Source of the DNA: Austropuccinia psidii
Taxonomy: Eukaryota; Basidiomycota; Pucciniomycetes; Pucciniales; Sphaerophragmiaceae
NCBI GenBank assembly: GCA_023105745.1
Contig: JALGQZ010000002.1
Span: 40,655,997-40,719,996, forward strand
Direction: 5' to 3'
Length of the DNA: 64,000 nucleotides
Shown here in pieces: positions 37,369 to 49,756 of this stretch. The notes below the pieces were generated by a model that saw only the letters and a program-made list of their open reading frames with translations, was not told the DNA's origin and did not search any database. The position numbers were made by a program, and so were the translations under genes. Position 1 is the first letter of the stretch; each line of letters starts with the position of its first letter.

Positions 37369-39006
37369 AATCAAAAATCAAAAATCAAAAATTAAAAATA
37401 AAAAATTAAAAAATTAAAAAATTATAAGATATAAATAAATGTATAAATTTATTTTTTTATATTAATAAAAAAAAATTCAAATTGAATCAACAATTATATT
37501 TTAATTTTTTTTTCTCTTTTTATTATATAGAATGATATATTTAATTAAAAAAAATCAATTAACTAATTATTTATTTAATAATAAATTGAAATAAAATTAC
37601 TTGATTAATTATCATACTATTTTAAAATTAAAAAAATAGATATAAATGTTTTTTTCCCTAATATTCATCTTTTTTTTAAAAAAAATATGAGAAAATAAAA
37701 AAAAATTAATCATTCAAAGATATTTTCTCATTAATTCCAAATATTTTGGAAAAACAAAAAGTTTTGTTATATAAATAAAAATATAGTTAAAAAAAACATT
37801 TAATATTAATTTATTTTATAATGTTTAATAATTATTAAAATAAATAAACTTTTCAAAATTTTTATATAAAATTTTAATTTTTTTTTTTGAATCTTAATTT
37901 TGCAATTTGAATAATTAAAATTTATTATTATTTTCATAATTATTTAAATAAACTCTTTTTATATTTCAATAATTTAAATTAAAAAAAAAAAAACTTTTTT
38001 TTTTTCATAAGTTAAATCAAAAAAAAAAAAAAAAAAGAAAGAAAAAGAAAATATTTATCTTTTTTTTTCAAAAAAAATAAAACTCTTGTTTATTTCTTTT
38101 TTTTTTTTTTTATATTAATATTTTTGTTTTTATAATCATTTAAATTATTAAAAAAAAAAAATTCTCAAATTTAATTAAATGAATTATTTAATTATTTTAA
38201 ATATAAAATATTAATTAAATTTACTTTTTTTTTTTTATATATAATAATTTATTTAAAACTTATTAAAATTTTAAAATATAAAACTAACTTAATAATTGTG
38301 TTGTTTTATTTTAAATTAAAAATATGATTCAAAATCTTTTGAATTCTGTTTTTATAATTTTATTTAGATCTCATATATATAAAAATTCAATATAACCTTG
38401 AAACAACTTATCTTTAATAATTACCAAATTGTTAGTTCTTTAATTAGAAATAAGTCATTTGACTATTTCTCATTTAAATTTCATAAAACATTAAATAATC
38501 TTATTAGTAAATAAAACAATTTCCCCCCTTTTCTAACTCAAAAAAATTAATCTAGTTTTTCTCAATTCCATCCCAATATTAAAAATCTAATTCTTAATTC
38601 AATCAAACAATCCCTTTATTTAAATTTAGTTGTTTTTTTTTTTTTAAATTTTTATAATTCTATATCATTCTAATTAATCTTTAAAAAGAGACAACATATG
38701 TGGTAAAGAATTTTTTTTTTTATATTCAGTTAAAAGTTTATTAAGTCATTTTTCATATATATATATATATTTATTTATTATACAGGATTTGATTTATGTG
38801 ACTTAATACATCATTTTTTTTATAAATTTCATATAAGAATCTTCATTTTAATCTTCAAAAAATTATATATATATATATTATAAAAATCCAATAAATTATT
38901 AAAAAGATTTAAATAAAATTTTCATCTTTATAAATTATTAAGGATGATTTCAAAAAAAAAAAAAAATATTTATGACTCAAAAATTTATAATATATTTAAG
39001 GTTTTT
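37369..39006. other. Extremely AT-rich DNA with homopolymer runs; no gene
   Basis: Alternating A and T runs of 8-18 bases, a (TA)n run at about 38,756-38,770, and almost no G or C. Nothing coding was recognised. Confidence 0.7.
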
Positions 39007-39699
39007 GTAAACACAAATAAGTTTTTATTAAAAACAAATTATTGACCTAATTTTTCAAAAAGAATTCTTTAGGTTAAGTTTTGAGGGGTTTTTTTTTTTT
39101 AATTTTATTTTTTTACCATATTTTTCATAACATGAAATTTCAATATCCACAAATTTTTTTCATATTTTTTTTTTTTTGGCCAATATGACAAAATGGAATA
39201 TTTTTTTTAGAAAATTCATTTAAAATCTTTCCCAATTATTAATTTCCTTCATTTTTTTTTTTTTTTGAAATTAAGGGTTTAATCTTGAGAATAAAGAATT
39301 AAAAGCCCATAATTTTAGGAAAATTTTTTTGGTGGGACAAGTGAAGGTGCAAAAAGTATTTTTTTTTTCAAATGTTTTTATATTAATTCTTTAAATATGA
39401 CTATTTTGAAAGAATTAATATAAAAACTTCCTACTTATGAATTTCCTTCAATTTTCTTTTTGAAAATGAAGTGTTAAATATGAAAATAAAGAACCAGAAG
39501 CCCATAATTTTGGGCATTTGTTTTGGTGGGACAACAAGTGAAGGCACAATAAGTGTTTTTTTTCTTGTTTGTAATATGACTATTTTTAAGTAAAAAAGTT
39601 CCACATGTTTGATAAAAAAGGAAACTGAGGTGGGATTTAAGCAATAAATAGAACTGAGGATGGGGATAATTGGAATAAATTTTATATACAAAAATCAAT

Positions 39700-42600
39700 C
39701 AATATGAATCAACCTCCAAAATAATTGGTCTTTTCTGAGGGGGGGGGAGGAAGATTGGAAAAATATAACATCCTGTGTTTCTTAAATTCATCAGCCAACC
39801 AAAGGGCTTGTGGTTGGGCATAAAATTCCCAATTCACAGTAATGGGTGGGGGACTGGATAAAATTTAGAAATGATTATATCCAAAGGAAAAAAATGAGAA
39901 CAGCTATCCAAGAAGCATATGAAAATGGGGGGATCATCATTTGGAGGACAGAAATAAGGGAAAAAGGAAAAGATTGGACTTTGGAATAGAAGAAAACTGC
40001 TTTTTAATACTTATTTGAAATTGGATCCCCCATGTCAGGCATGGAAATCCACTTGCTTTTTGGAGCCTGACCAACATCTTCATACCATTAAACTCTTTCC
40101 AAATAAGAGGATACTGAGGGAATTAAAGTGTTCATGGATTCATAAAGGTCTTGATTTTTTTGAATTTCTTCAGCTAAGTCACCTCTGACATCAGCCCATT
40201 GATCTTGAGTCTTGTAAATGTAGTGATATACTATTCTGTAGCCACAGTTTCCATCACCCTGGAAATTGATGGCCTTGAAGGTGGATTTCAATATAAGCTT
40301 GGGCAAGTCTTCTGAGCCATGTACCTGATAATATCTGGTCAAAAAATGAATAAATATTCAAATAAACAAGATAAATATACATTCAAAAGAATCAGAAACT
40401 CACAAATAGCTTGAAGCATTGATAACTTGTGTGATAATTGCTTTGACAATTCTCACAGGTCAAGTCAATTGAATCATATATCTTCAAATTGATGGCAGGC
40501 TTGTGTGATTTTCTTTGTGAGGTTTTGATTCCAATTGCCAATCTTCTGGACCTTCTAAGGGTGACTTCTGATTTATTTAATTCAGTTTCTGAGGGTAGTG
40601 AATCTGATGAACTGATTGATTTTGATAATGAGGCCTCAGAATCTTAAGAATCTTCAGATGAGTCCACTTCCATAATTGGAGAGGAGACATTTGACTGGGA
40701 TCTTGACGTTGCTGTACTGGTCACTTTCGAGGGGGGTCTTCCTCTTCTCTTGGATTGACTTTCAATAATTTCAAATCTTGATGGTTCTCTTTTGTTTTTA
40801 TTTTTATTTTTATTCTTGGCTACTTGAGGTCTTCCATGGATATTCTTGAATTCTAGTGGGTTTTCATAATATTGATCATCCTCTTGACCCTTGGGAATTT
40901 GATCAAATGGGACTTTTCCAGTCAAAAAATCTTGAAAATGTTGAAGAATTGGGGTGATTTCTGCCATTGGTCTTTGAAAAAGTTCTTCCCCAATATCTTC
41001 AAATATTTTCTTGGCTTCATTCTTTATTTCTTTTTCAACACTTTGATCATCACTTTGAAAACCAGTCTGAGAAGAATATGACAAAGAAAATCATTTAATA
41101 AGGAAAAAAGTAAGAATTTGAAGTTAAAAACCCTCACAGGCAAATTCAAATTCTACTGAGGATGGAATTCTGATATCTCAAGCCTTTGGCGCTTGGAAAA
41201 TGTGTTTTGGGTCTTATGCTTGCAAGGAATTCCTTGATAATTTTTGTATTTGTTGGTGCATTTTTCATTGGGAGGAAATTTGGTTTTGAAATTTTTAAAG
41301 GCCATCTGAAGATCATAATGATACAACTTTTCATTGAGAGAACAGATTTTTGGAGGATAATTCTTGACATGGAAAATCATTTCTTTGGAGATTCTGTTGA
41401 TTATTTCAATAAATTGTTTTCTGAATTCCATGTGTAGAGCCCTAACTACCTCCAGGAGAGTACCAGTGGACTTTTGGAGCCAAAGTTTAACCATGGCATG
41501 GGCACCTTCAACTCTTGAGGTGGAGCCCATGCCCAGGTGAAAATGGTGGTTGTTCCAGGCTGGCACATAATAATCCTTTAGAGGAAGCCAGGTATTTTTC
41601 AAATATTGCAAGACTTCAGGTTTTTTGACTTTCTTTTGAAGCTTCTTCCAGTTTTCTTTGAAATACCTTTCAGTGGATGAATACATAACCTTAGAAATGA
41701 ATCCAAAATTTATCAATAAAAACAATAATAAGAAAAGAATTGAAATAAAGTGAAATAAAGTGAAAGATAAAAGTATATTACTTGATTCCAAAGGCCCATA
41801 AAATTTTCAAAATCAGTTCCATGACCAATTTTCTTCATGCAATGGTCAGATACATCTTCATTGATGTGCCAAATACATAACATGACTTTGGAGTCTGGGA
41901 AGAGCTTCTTAAGAGACTTTTTCAAGGCCAGATCTCTGTAAATAACAATGACTGGAGGGGGAAAAATACTGGTGTTGTTGAGGATCTTTTCTATTTATTG
42001 ATTAAATGCCCAAGTATATGAGGGTTCAATTTCATTTTTCATCAAACAAAAAGCCCCAGAAAAGGTCTTATTGGTTGATCTGAATCCAACAATATGAAAA
42101 AGGGGCATTGGTTTTATAAGTACAATCCATAAAAATGACATGAGGAAAGCCATGAAGGAGTCTTATGGCCAGGGGGTGAGTGAAAAACACAGAGGTAATG
42201 TGTCCCTCAGAACCCCTTTCAGAGGACCAAACAAAATTTTCTTGTTTGAGATTGTCAATAGAAGTATCAATGGGCCTTCTACCTTTCAGTTTGTCTTTCT
42301 TGACTTTCTTGACTTGGTTGTAAATGTCTTGAAGGATTACAGGTCTGTCAGACTCCCTCTGGCTGCATAATTGGGCCTTAATTTGCCTTGGAATGAGCAG
42401 TGATTCAGACATTTGAGCAATTTGGGATGTTTCTTGCTCATTGAATTTCCTGAAATCAGGATGTTCCATGATATTTTCAGTGGCATCATGGCTATGTTCA
42501 AGATTTTTGACTTTAAGAGTCAAAGTGTTACTCTTGGCATATTTTCTGGAATAAAGTCTAAAAGGAAAGTCAAGTTGTCTTGAAGTAATTGTTTTGGAGG

Positions 42601-42776
42601 GTTTTTTTGTTGGCATTTGGGGTCCCAGACCTGTCACAGCCTAGTTCAATTTGGTTGTGGGTCATATTTGACCTCAAGGTGGACACCACATACCCCTGAG
42701 CCCTGGAAACATTATGCACATGCTGCCAAAGAAGCTCAAGGGTCTGAAATTCACCTTCAGTGGGGGGTTGAAGCAT
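39700..42776 (-). pseudogene. MULE transposase fused to an OTU-type cysteine protease domain, several exons, broken
   Basis: Order on the minus strand: an N-terminal FAR1/WRKY-like zinc-binding start (LGCDRSG at about 42,650, later HSHDATE), a 1-nt frameshift in the A7 run near 42,603, then the MULE core with MDCTYKTNA (first Asp, about 42,110), VIVIYRDLALKKS (second Asp, about 41,945) and MLCIWHINED. An intron (GTAATA...CTAAG, about 41,696-41,781) is followed by MGSTSRVEGAHAMVKLW (catalytic Glu, about 41,500) and a SWIM-like CTNKYKNYQGIPCKHK (about 41,230). After a stop near 41,150 and another intron come a basic linker with RGRPPSK (about 40,740) and, after a further exon junction, an OTU domain: INFQGDGNCGYRIVYHYI (about 40,265, catalytic Cys) and SHFFPLDI (about 39,880, candidate His). 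Stops and frame changes make this copy inactive. OTU enzymes usually cut ubiquitin-like links; the substrate here is unknown. Confidence 0.75.
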
Positions 42777-42824
42777 TTTTTAGTGAAAAAGATGTATAAA
42801 GTTGAAAAAAAGGGGGATTTGGTA

Positions 42825-44672
42825 TGTGAGCCTTAGAGGTAATTTCATATACCCAAAAGACCACAAATATAAAAAATAACGTATTAATATAAATAAAATA
42901 AATTTATTTATATTATTAAAATAAAAATCAAAATATAAATATAAAATTATATTAAAAATAAAAAATTAATTATAATTTAAAAATAAAAAATACATTAAAT
43001 TTTGTAAATATAAAATTACATTTATACTTGAAAAAATTAAGTAAAAATGAAACTTTAACAAAATTGTGAGAAAATAAATAAATTTGGAAAAAAGTTAAAT
43101 AAAATTTATTATAACTTTTTATCCAATAAATAAACATATAAAATTTATTTCACCATTGGATTCCTCATAAAAAATCAGGTGGGGTCACCTCTGAGTGAAA
43201 TTCTTGTAACTCAACTCTAAATAAGCTTAAATTAAGTTTTTAGTATTTTCAATACAAAAGTTGAAAATCCTCAAAACCTTAATTTAATTCACACCACATG
43301 TGGTGTTAACCATCAATTTTTGTGTTAAAATTGAGGTGTTGTGTTTAGTTTAGAAGTTATGAGGAATTGAAGTATTTTCAATTGAATTCAATTGAAATGT
43401 CAAAATGTGCGCGTGTATTACATAAGTGAACTTTGATTTCCATATGAGGTGTCAATTATTACTGTATTGTATTGTACAATTGAATTGAATTACATATGTA
43501 AATTATAAGTATAATACATGATGAGGAATTAAAGGAAAAATAAATTGGAAAGATTAAATTTGGGGGGGGAAAGGAACTCCAGCTTTAAGGGGGAGCTAGA
43601 CCCCCAAAATCCTTGCTGACAGGCGTGGGATGTCAAAATTCACGCAAAAGTTCATCACTTTTGGTCTGGAATTGAGTTACAGGGTCTGTGGACTCAATTG
43701 ATGATGAGGTTTTGATACCAACTGGGGTAGTTTTAGCTGTTGCCAAGAGGGTAAAACTACCCTTAAGATAAAACAATCATAATAAAAACAGTTTTAACTG
43801 GTTTCTACGCCTCTGACACACATTCTGACGTGTTTTGAAGGCTCTAGGCCTGGTATTGCTATAGTAATGGCTGATTTAAGGGTCTAAAATGGCTAAAAAT
43901 GGCTAAAAATGGCTAAAAATGGCTTAAACCAGCCCTTTTTGGTCTAAACCAGGGTTCAATGATGCCATAATTGGCTTTTCTGTTGTCAGACTGTTTTTCA
44001 CGACTGACAAGAGTAAATTTTACTTTTGGAGTAAGAGAATTGATGGCTATGAAAGAATGTCTTCTTTGCCCCACTTTTCTCTTCATGTTAGAATCTTTTC
44101 CTTTTATTAATTAGTTTAAAACTGTTAAACCAATCAATCAAAGATTCCAACCACCACTTTTAAATCATTTTAATCCTTTTAACCACGTGAAAAAATCATT
44201 ATAATCATTGTTTGTAACTCTTATAATCATTTTTACCCCTGAACCACCCCAAAAGTGAATTAAAGCATCTTTCATCACTGTAAACTTTGTCACTTTGTTT
44301 CCAAATTCACTCTGGTCACTTTTGGGCGTGTTTTCTCTTTAATATTCTTTTTAAAGACTTTGTTCTTTAATTAATTGCTTGCAGTTCTTTGCTCAATTAA
44401 TTCCAATTGAAATTGCTCTTGAAGAAATTTCTTTTGTAGCCTTAAAATATCTCTTGTAGAGTATTTTTTGGATAAATTTTTATTGTTGGTAAAACAATCA
44501 ATTTTTATAATATTATTGTTTTATACTAATAAAGTTATAAACAATAAAATTGGCGTGTTCTCTCTTAAAAATAATATTTCATACTATTTTTAATTGATTT
44601 TTACCTTATACAAATTTTGAGGACAGGAAAAGTACTTGATTTTTAATCAAAGTTTCATATCCACACCTTACA
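42825..44672 (+). repeat. Solo LTR of Ty3/gypsy family B, opposite orientation, inside the MULE
   Basis: It begins TGTGAGCCTTAGAGGTAATT and ends CCACACCTTACA, the reverse complement of the family B LTRs above, full length (1,848 bp). No internal element sequence adjoins it, so it is a solo LTR left by LTR-LTR recombination or an equivalent loss. The flanks (TGGTA left, GATAA right) do not form a convincing 5-bp duplication. A triplicated GGCTAAAAAT motif occurs at about 43,890-43,920. Confidence 0.9.
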
Positions 44673-45177
44673 GATAAGAACCTTTTGAAAGGTGAAAAAG
44701 AAGTGAAAAAAGGTATGAAAAATTAAAAGAAGTGGTTGAGAGTGAAAAAAAGTGGTTTAAATGTGGGATTAATGGATGAAGGAAGGTAAAAAATTGAAAA
44801 TTTAGAGGCTTGAAAGCAGTTTGTTGTGGTGGAAAATGCAGTCTTTGGGAGAAAAAAAGAAAGAAAAGTGTGAAAGGCTTTGCAAAATTGCTTTGGTAAT
44901 GCAGTTTTTAAAAAAAATAAAAATTGTTTGGGGTGGGGATAATGTGGATTATTTGGGGTGTTTGGTCTCTTTTTGGGGGGTGGGCTGGGCAAAAAAAATC
45001 TGAAACAATTGGGAGTTAGAGGGGTTTGGGGGGAAAAACCCCTTTTTTGGGCATGTTTTGGCCCAATACAGGCATGGTTGTGTTTCATTTTTAATTAAAA
45101 ATGGGCCCAGGGAACCCCTTATGTGTTTTTATTAATTTATGGCCAAAACACATACGCTCTTACATGTTTTTACCAAT

Positions 45178-45571
45178 TTGTTTGTGTGTTTTTACCAATA
45201 CCTTATATTTAATATTTAATATTTTTTTTTTTTTTTTTGAATTTCAATTTCAAAAAAAAAATTTAAAATTTTTATAAATAAAACAAAAAAAAAAAAAAAA
45301 ACCTAAAATTAGTTTTTTTTTTTTTTTTTTTTTTGTATTTCTTAAAAAAAAAATAAATAAAAAAATCTCAACTTTTAAATAATTTTTTTTTTTTTTTTTT
45401 TTTTAAATTTTTAAAAATTCAACCTCTTCACTCCACTCCCCTCGACTCTCCCTCAAAAAAAAAAAAAAAAAATTTTTTTTTTTTTTTTAGGATTTGGTAG
45501 GTTTTAGAAAAAAAAAAAAAAAAATTATAAATTATAAATTATTTAAATTTAAAAATTAAATTAAAATTAAA

Positions 45572-45608
<37 letters not shown>

Positions 45609-47084
45609 GTTATTTATTTATTTTGAATTTTAATTGATTAATTAATTAATTGGTTTTTTTTTTTTTTAAAAAAAAAAAGAAATATTTATTATTATTATTT
45701 TAATAATATAAATAATATATTTAAATATTTTAATATTTAATTTTACTAATCACAAAAAAAAAAAACAATAATTAATTATATTTGAAAAAAAAAAAAAATT
45801 GAATAAATTTTTTTTTTGATTTTAATTTTTTTTTTTTATTTAATCTAAACAAGGATAATAAATAATATATTTAATACTTTATTTTCATTTTCTTTGTTTC
45901 AAACTTCAAAATTAAAAAAATAGTTAACAAGACCTTTATTATTAAAAGAGAAATGGTGAAAAAAATCAAGTTTTCAACCAAAAGAGTTTCTTTTTCTCTA
46001 AGAATAATCTCAAAAAGTTCTTTCAAGCCCAGCAGCAGCAGATAAGTGTAGAACTTCTTACACAATATTTCATTTCTCATTTACTGTGGTCAACAAACAG
46101 AGGGAACAAGACATTGATGCTTTGTTGAGATTGTAATATTTACACGGACTGTTTTGGGCTTTTGTTGAGCGGTATGAATAGAAAGGCTAGTTTAACAAGA
46201 CTTTTTACAAGATGTTTTGTATCATGAAACAAGTATGATTCTTAATGGGATAATTTTTGAATGCTTTTCTCATAAATGTTGGAATAAGTTGCCGAATTTT
46301 CAAAAACTACAATCGTTGACTGTTAACTTAGATGTAGTATGGGGTCAACTTACACCAAGACATGATTTTAAAAATAATTGAGGATGGAAAATCATATCGA
46401 TAAAATTCAGAAACAATCAAGATAATATAAAAACAGCTTTCTTGTGTTGGTTTCTTTTGTGAAAAACAAACAAATCAAATCATTTATAACCACCTGGTTG
46501 AAAATTAAATCCCCTAAAATCTATCTAAATCAAACAAAAATAGCAAGAGCCACAATAATTTTTGTTTTTTTACAAAAATAAAAAGAAAATATATATATTG
46601 GTTTTAAATCGAAGAATGTTGTAACCCTAGCGAGTGATTTAAAAACGCAATGGCTTAAAAAGAATAAGCTTGGTATTGGGTTGAGTAAGTCATGAAATAA
46701 TGTATGATAACATGAGCCCTGGTCATCAAAAACACACGCTATCGATTGTCATTTTTGAACTACTAAGCCATCGTATCAGATTTTAAGAATGAACCTTTAA
46801 GAAGTATACAGTTTGACTATCAATCATTATTATTTTTTTAAATAAAACTGCCAATTCATCAAACTCTTTAAAGGATCAAAAGGGTAACTTGAATGATTGA
46901 GATTTAAAAACAAGATCAAATATAAGTTTGATGGATTGATAAGGGCAAGCGAAAGCGAGATGATTAAAGGAGCACAAAAAAAGAAAAGAAGGAAAAGTTA
47001 TTTGGTAAGGAAGAAGGGGGGATTGAATTATAAAAAGAGTCTCAAAAGAAAAGCCTAATTAAGAAGCAAGTCAATTGATTGAAT
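45178..47084. other. Spacer between the MULE and the VAP gene; homopolymer runs, then CpG-bearing DNA
   Basis: 45,215-45,850 consists of long A and T runs, a (TA)n tract (about 45,580-45,604) and no coding signal. From about 46,080 the composition changes: CpG reappears (for example GAGCGG, TCGTTG, ATCGAT, AGCGAAAGCGAG) and A/T runs shorten. This part probably holds the 3' untranslated region of the VAP gene. I found no coding frame; the minus-strand frame 45,871-46,080 is hydrophobic and short and matches nothing I know. Confidence 0.5.
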
Positions 47085-48615
47085 TTAAGAGAACCATGAG
47101 CTAAAATGGACGAACCAAGTAAAGACAAAGACACCGATTGAGATTAAAACTACTGTTTGAACGGGTACAAGACCCTCAGGACCATGAAGGTTATGAGATG
47201 GTAAATCCATCATATCAGCTGAATGAATTGGTTTTGGATGATCGATTTGAGAGTTATTTGAGCGTTTTCTTAAGCTTTCATCACGATTTAAGAGAGAAGT
47301 TTTAAGTCTTTCGATTTCGGATAGAGCATTAGCGAGTTGAGATTTAAGTTGATGAATTTCATCAGGGAAAGAGCTTGAAGGAGTACGAATTAATTTTTTA
47401 TCGTTATTTGAAGATTTAATTGAAGGTGAGCGACCATTAGTGATTTGATGAAGTTTTTCATCTTTTTGAATATTATTATTATTATTATTATTATTATTAA
47501 GACGAGACTGAGAGGGAGCTCTAGCTTTGATAATAGATAAAGAGGGTGAGGTAGCTGAATTTCTAGTTGAACGATTAGCAAAAGTGTCATCTAGAGCGAT
47601 ATCATAATTTGTAGTATCAGGTAAATCAGTATTAGATTGATTGAGAGGTGAATGATGAAATGATTGAGGATGAGCAGAGTTGATTGAATTGAATCGAGGA
47701 TCCTTTTTATGATGAATGAAGAAAAATTTAATAAAAGATTAGATTTTTAAGTTTCAAGTTAGTTTTGATATTATAAATTATTTTGAGAAATAAGACATAC
47801 GTCATCTTCATCACGATTTGTTCGATTGTTTAAAGAGTTATTAGTTAGATTTGAATGATGAGTATGATTTGAATTTTTTTGAGATGAATATTCGGATTGA
47901 TTGATTAAATCATCAGATGAAGCAGGTAGATAAACGCAACGAATTTTATGTTCAAAGATTGAATTTTTTTCTTCTTTTTCTACCCAAGACCACTTTTTAT
48001 CGAATGTTGTTTTTTTGATTTAAGAAGGAGAACAAAGCGGTAGTTAGTTTTTATTTTATTTTATTTGTTTTGATTTAAAGAAAAAAAAGAAAAAAAAATG
48101 ATGATAGGATTAATTTACCAGTTCTGTAAAAGGTTTTGATTCCCTTTCAGGTGTTATAAAAGTACTTTGAACCAAAAACTTGTCACGACATTTTAAGCCG
48201 GGTTCAGGGTCTTCTTTCATAGGTTGTAATAAGACTTTAGAGAATAAAAGAAGATTTTAATTTTGATTAGATTAATTTGAATGAAAATTTCTAAATTTTT
48301 GAAGATCTAATGAAGTGAAGAATTAGTTAAAAATAAAAATCTTACCAGAGATTTGAACTTTTTGATTTGGTTCGATTCTACCTGAATTTGGTCTAACGCA
48401 ATATTGTTTTGGAGCAGTAGTTTTAACTTTGAAAGCGATAGGTTGTTGATTTGAGTTTGTTATGTTTAAGACTCTTTTAACGAGTTGAGTGAGAGGTCCT
48501 AAATGAGAGAATAAGATGATGTTAGGATTATAGATTAAAATGAATGATGAAGATAAGAATGATAGGAATGTATACTTTGAAAACCTAATTGAGCAGGGGA
48601 TACTTCGACAGACAT
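47085..48615 (-). CDS. VAP/Scs2-family ER membrane protein (MSP domain, tail-anchored), five exons, intact
   Basis: Exons: 48,615-48,576, 48,498-48,346, 48,234-48,119, 47,992-47,801 and 47,702-47,085. The four introns (77, 111, 126 and 98 bp) have GT-AG ends and consistent phases; the product is 372 residues. Residues 2-120 form a major sperm protein (MSP) domain. QLGFQRPLTQLVKRVLNITN, FKVKTTAPKQYCVRPNSG (36-53) and VLLQPM match VAP proteins closely. KFLVQSTFITP follows, then a variable Asn/Ser-rich linker with nine Asn encoded by (AAT)9 (236-244), a coiled coil (about 281-312) and a single C-terminal transmembrane segment (about 348-367). This layout is that of VAP/Scs2 receptors, which sit in the ER membrane and bind FFAT-motif proteins at contact sites with other membranes. 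The ATG at 48,613-48,615 opens the first MSP strand directly. No stop or frameshift was seen. Confidence 0.94.
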
Positions 48616-48624
48616 GATGAAGTT

Positions 48625-48666
48625 GGAAGTAGGAAGTAGGAAGTAGGAAGTAGGAAGTAGGAAGTA
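48625..48666. repeat. Six tandem GGAAGTA heptamers just upstream of the VAP start codon
   Basis: Six exact GGAAGTA units (TACTTCC on the coding strand) end 10 bases before the ATG, followed further out by a partial unit. They lie in the 5' untranslated region or core promoter and make it pyrimidine-rich on the sense strand. Confidence 0.95.
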
Positions 48667-48835
48667 TAGGAAGTAGATGGATGAAAGAATAAAGAAAAAA
48701 GAATAAAGAAGATTTAAAAATAAATAAAATGATGAAATAATGAAAAAATAAAAAGATTTTTTGATTATTAAATTTTTAAATTTTTAAATTTGACTTGACT
48801 TGATTTGATCAAATTATTTTAGACGGAGTGACACA

Positions 48836-49018
48836 GTCACAGTCAGCCTGACAGCCACAATCAGTCACAGTGTGTACAGTAGAGTGTAGATTTGTACTAG
48901 TCAAATTAAATTAAATTAAATTAAATTGAGAGATGGCTACCTATCACTGTCACTGTCACAGTCACTGTCACAGTCACTATCAAAGTCACAGTCACCCTCA
49001 CAGTCACAGTCACAGTAG
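48836..49018. repeat. CACAGT/CACTGT-rich imperfect repeats upstream of the VAP gene
   Basis: Two blocks of degenerate 6-bp repeats (CACAGTCACAGTCAGCC... and CACTGTCACAGTCACTGT...) surround an (AAATT)n run at about 48,903-48,928. The sequence is much richer in G and C than its surroundings. Confidence 0.85.
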
Positions 49019-49094
49019 GTCTAATTTTAATCAAAAATCTTAAAGTAAGCTTCTTAAAACTTTTAAAATTTAAATTTAAATTTGGGTGAAATAA

Positions 49095-49182
49095 AATTAA
49101 AAATTAAAAATTAAAAATTAAAAATTAAAAATTAAAAATTAAAAATTAAAAATTAAAAATCAAAATTAAAAATTAAAAGGAG
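49095..49182. repeat. Heptamer repeat (TTAAAAA)n
   Basis: About eleven units of AAAAATT with one C variant, upstream of the VAP gene. It is the third period-7 array in the window. Confidence 0.9.
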
Positions 49183-49628
49183 TTTTTGAATTTTGAATAA
49201 AAATTAAAATAAATTTTTAGTTTAGCTTAATTCTTCATTCACTTAATCAAATTAAAATTAAAATTAAAATTAAAATCAATCAATCTAATCCAACCTAATC
49301 CTAATGATTAAGTAAATTAAATTAACCCCTTAAATTTCGAAATTTGGAATCTTCTCTCCGTAAAAATAAATAAATTTTCAAAATCAAATTCACACAATTT
49401 ATGGAAACTTTTTATGGAAACTTTCTTTGATTTCTTCTTTTTATTTTTTATTTTATTTTGATTTTCGTTCTCAAAAATAAAAAAAATTTACATCAAAGTA
49501 CAGTACTTTCATTATTCTTAATCTCAAATCATAAATTTTTAAACTAAAAACTTCATTCAACATGTTTTTTAAATTTAAATTGGGGTTAAAAATTAATCTT
49601 ATCATGATCATCTTCATTATTAACTCTT

Positions 49629-49677
49629 GTACAGTACAGTACACCTGTACTGCTAGTACTACTGTACTGTACTGTAC
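49629..49677. repeat. Perfect 14-bp inverted repeat of GTACAGTACAGTAC
   Basis: The left arm GTACAGTACAGTAC (49,629-49,642) and right arm GTACTGTACTGTAC (49,664-49,677) are perfect reverse complements with a 21-nt loop that itself contains TAGTACTA. It is a cruciform-capable site about 1 kb upstream of the VAP start. The surrounding plus-strand frame (49,562-49,756) is not a convincing gene. Confidence 0.9.
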
Positions 49678-49756
49678 TTATACTGTAATTTATTTTAATT
49701 TAAATTTCTCACTTGATTTTATTCTTTCACTCTTTCACAATGGAAACTTATTCTAA

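Larger units (their letters stand above)
39007..45177 (-). mobile_element. Mutator-like (MULE) transposon encoding a transposase-OTU protease protein, interrupted by a solo LTR
   Basis: The coding part (minus strand, 42,776 to about 39,700) shows MULE transposase, SWIM-like and OTU features. The ends share a motif pattern: the left end has GTAAACACAAATAAG (39,007) and, in the two truncated copies, GTAAAAACACATAAGCCC (54,027; 60,278). The right end read inward (45,177 to 45,112) has GTAAAAACATGTAAGAGC and, 45 bases further in, TAAAAACACATAAGG, matching the second motif of the left end. This suggests terminal inverted repeats of about 65 bp. Removing the inserted LTR leaves about 4.3 kb. I could not define a 9-11-bp target duplication. 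Confidence 0.65.

Noticed and set aside
36370..37381. Long minus-strand open frames (157-224 codons) of phenylalanine, leucine, tyrosine and isoleucine
   Set aside because: They are translations of the (AAAAAAT)n array, open in all three frames by composition alone.
42820..44677. A 5-bp target duplication around the solo LTR
   Set aside because: TGGTA and GATAA share too little; I could not support a duplication.
44723..45088. A 121-codon minus-strand frame
   Set aside because: Proline- and phenylalanine-rich translation of G-rich runs between the solo LTR and the MULE right end; no motif, and it belongs to the MULE 5' non-coding region.
47390..47590. A 66-codon minus-strand frame with a run of isoleucines
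   Set aside because: Out-of-frame reading of the (AAT)9 part of VAP exon 5.
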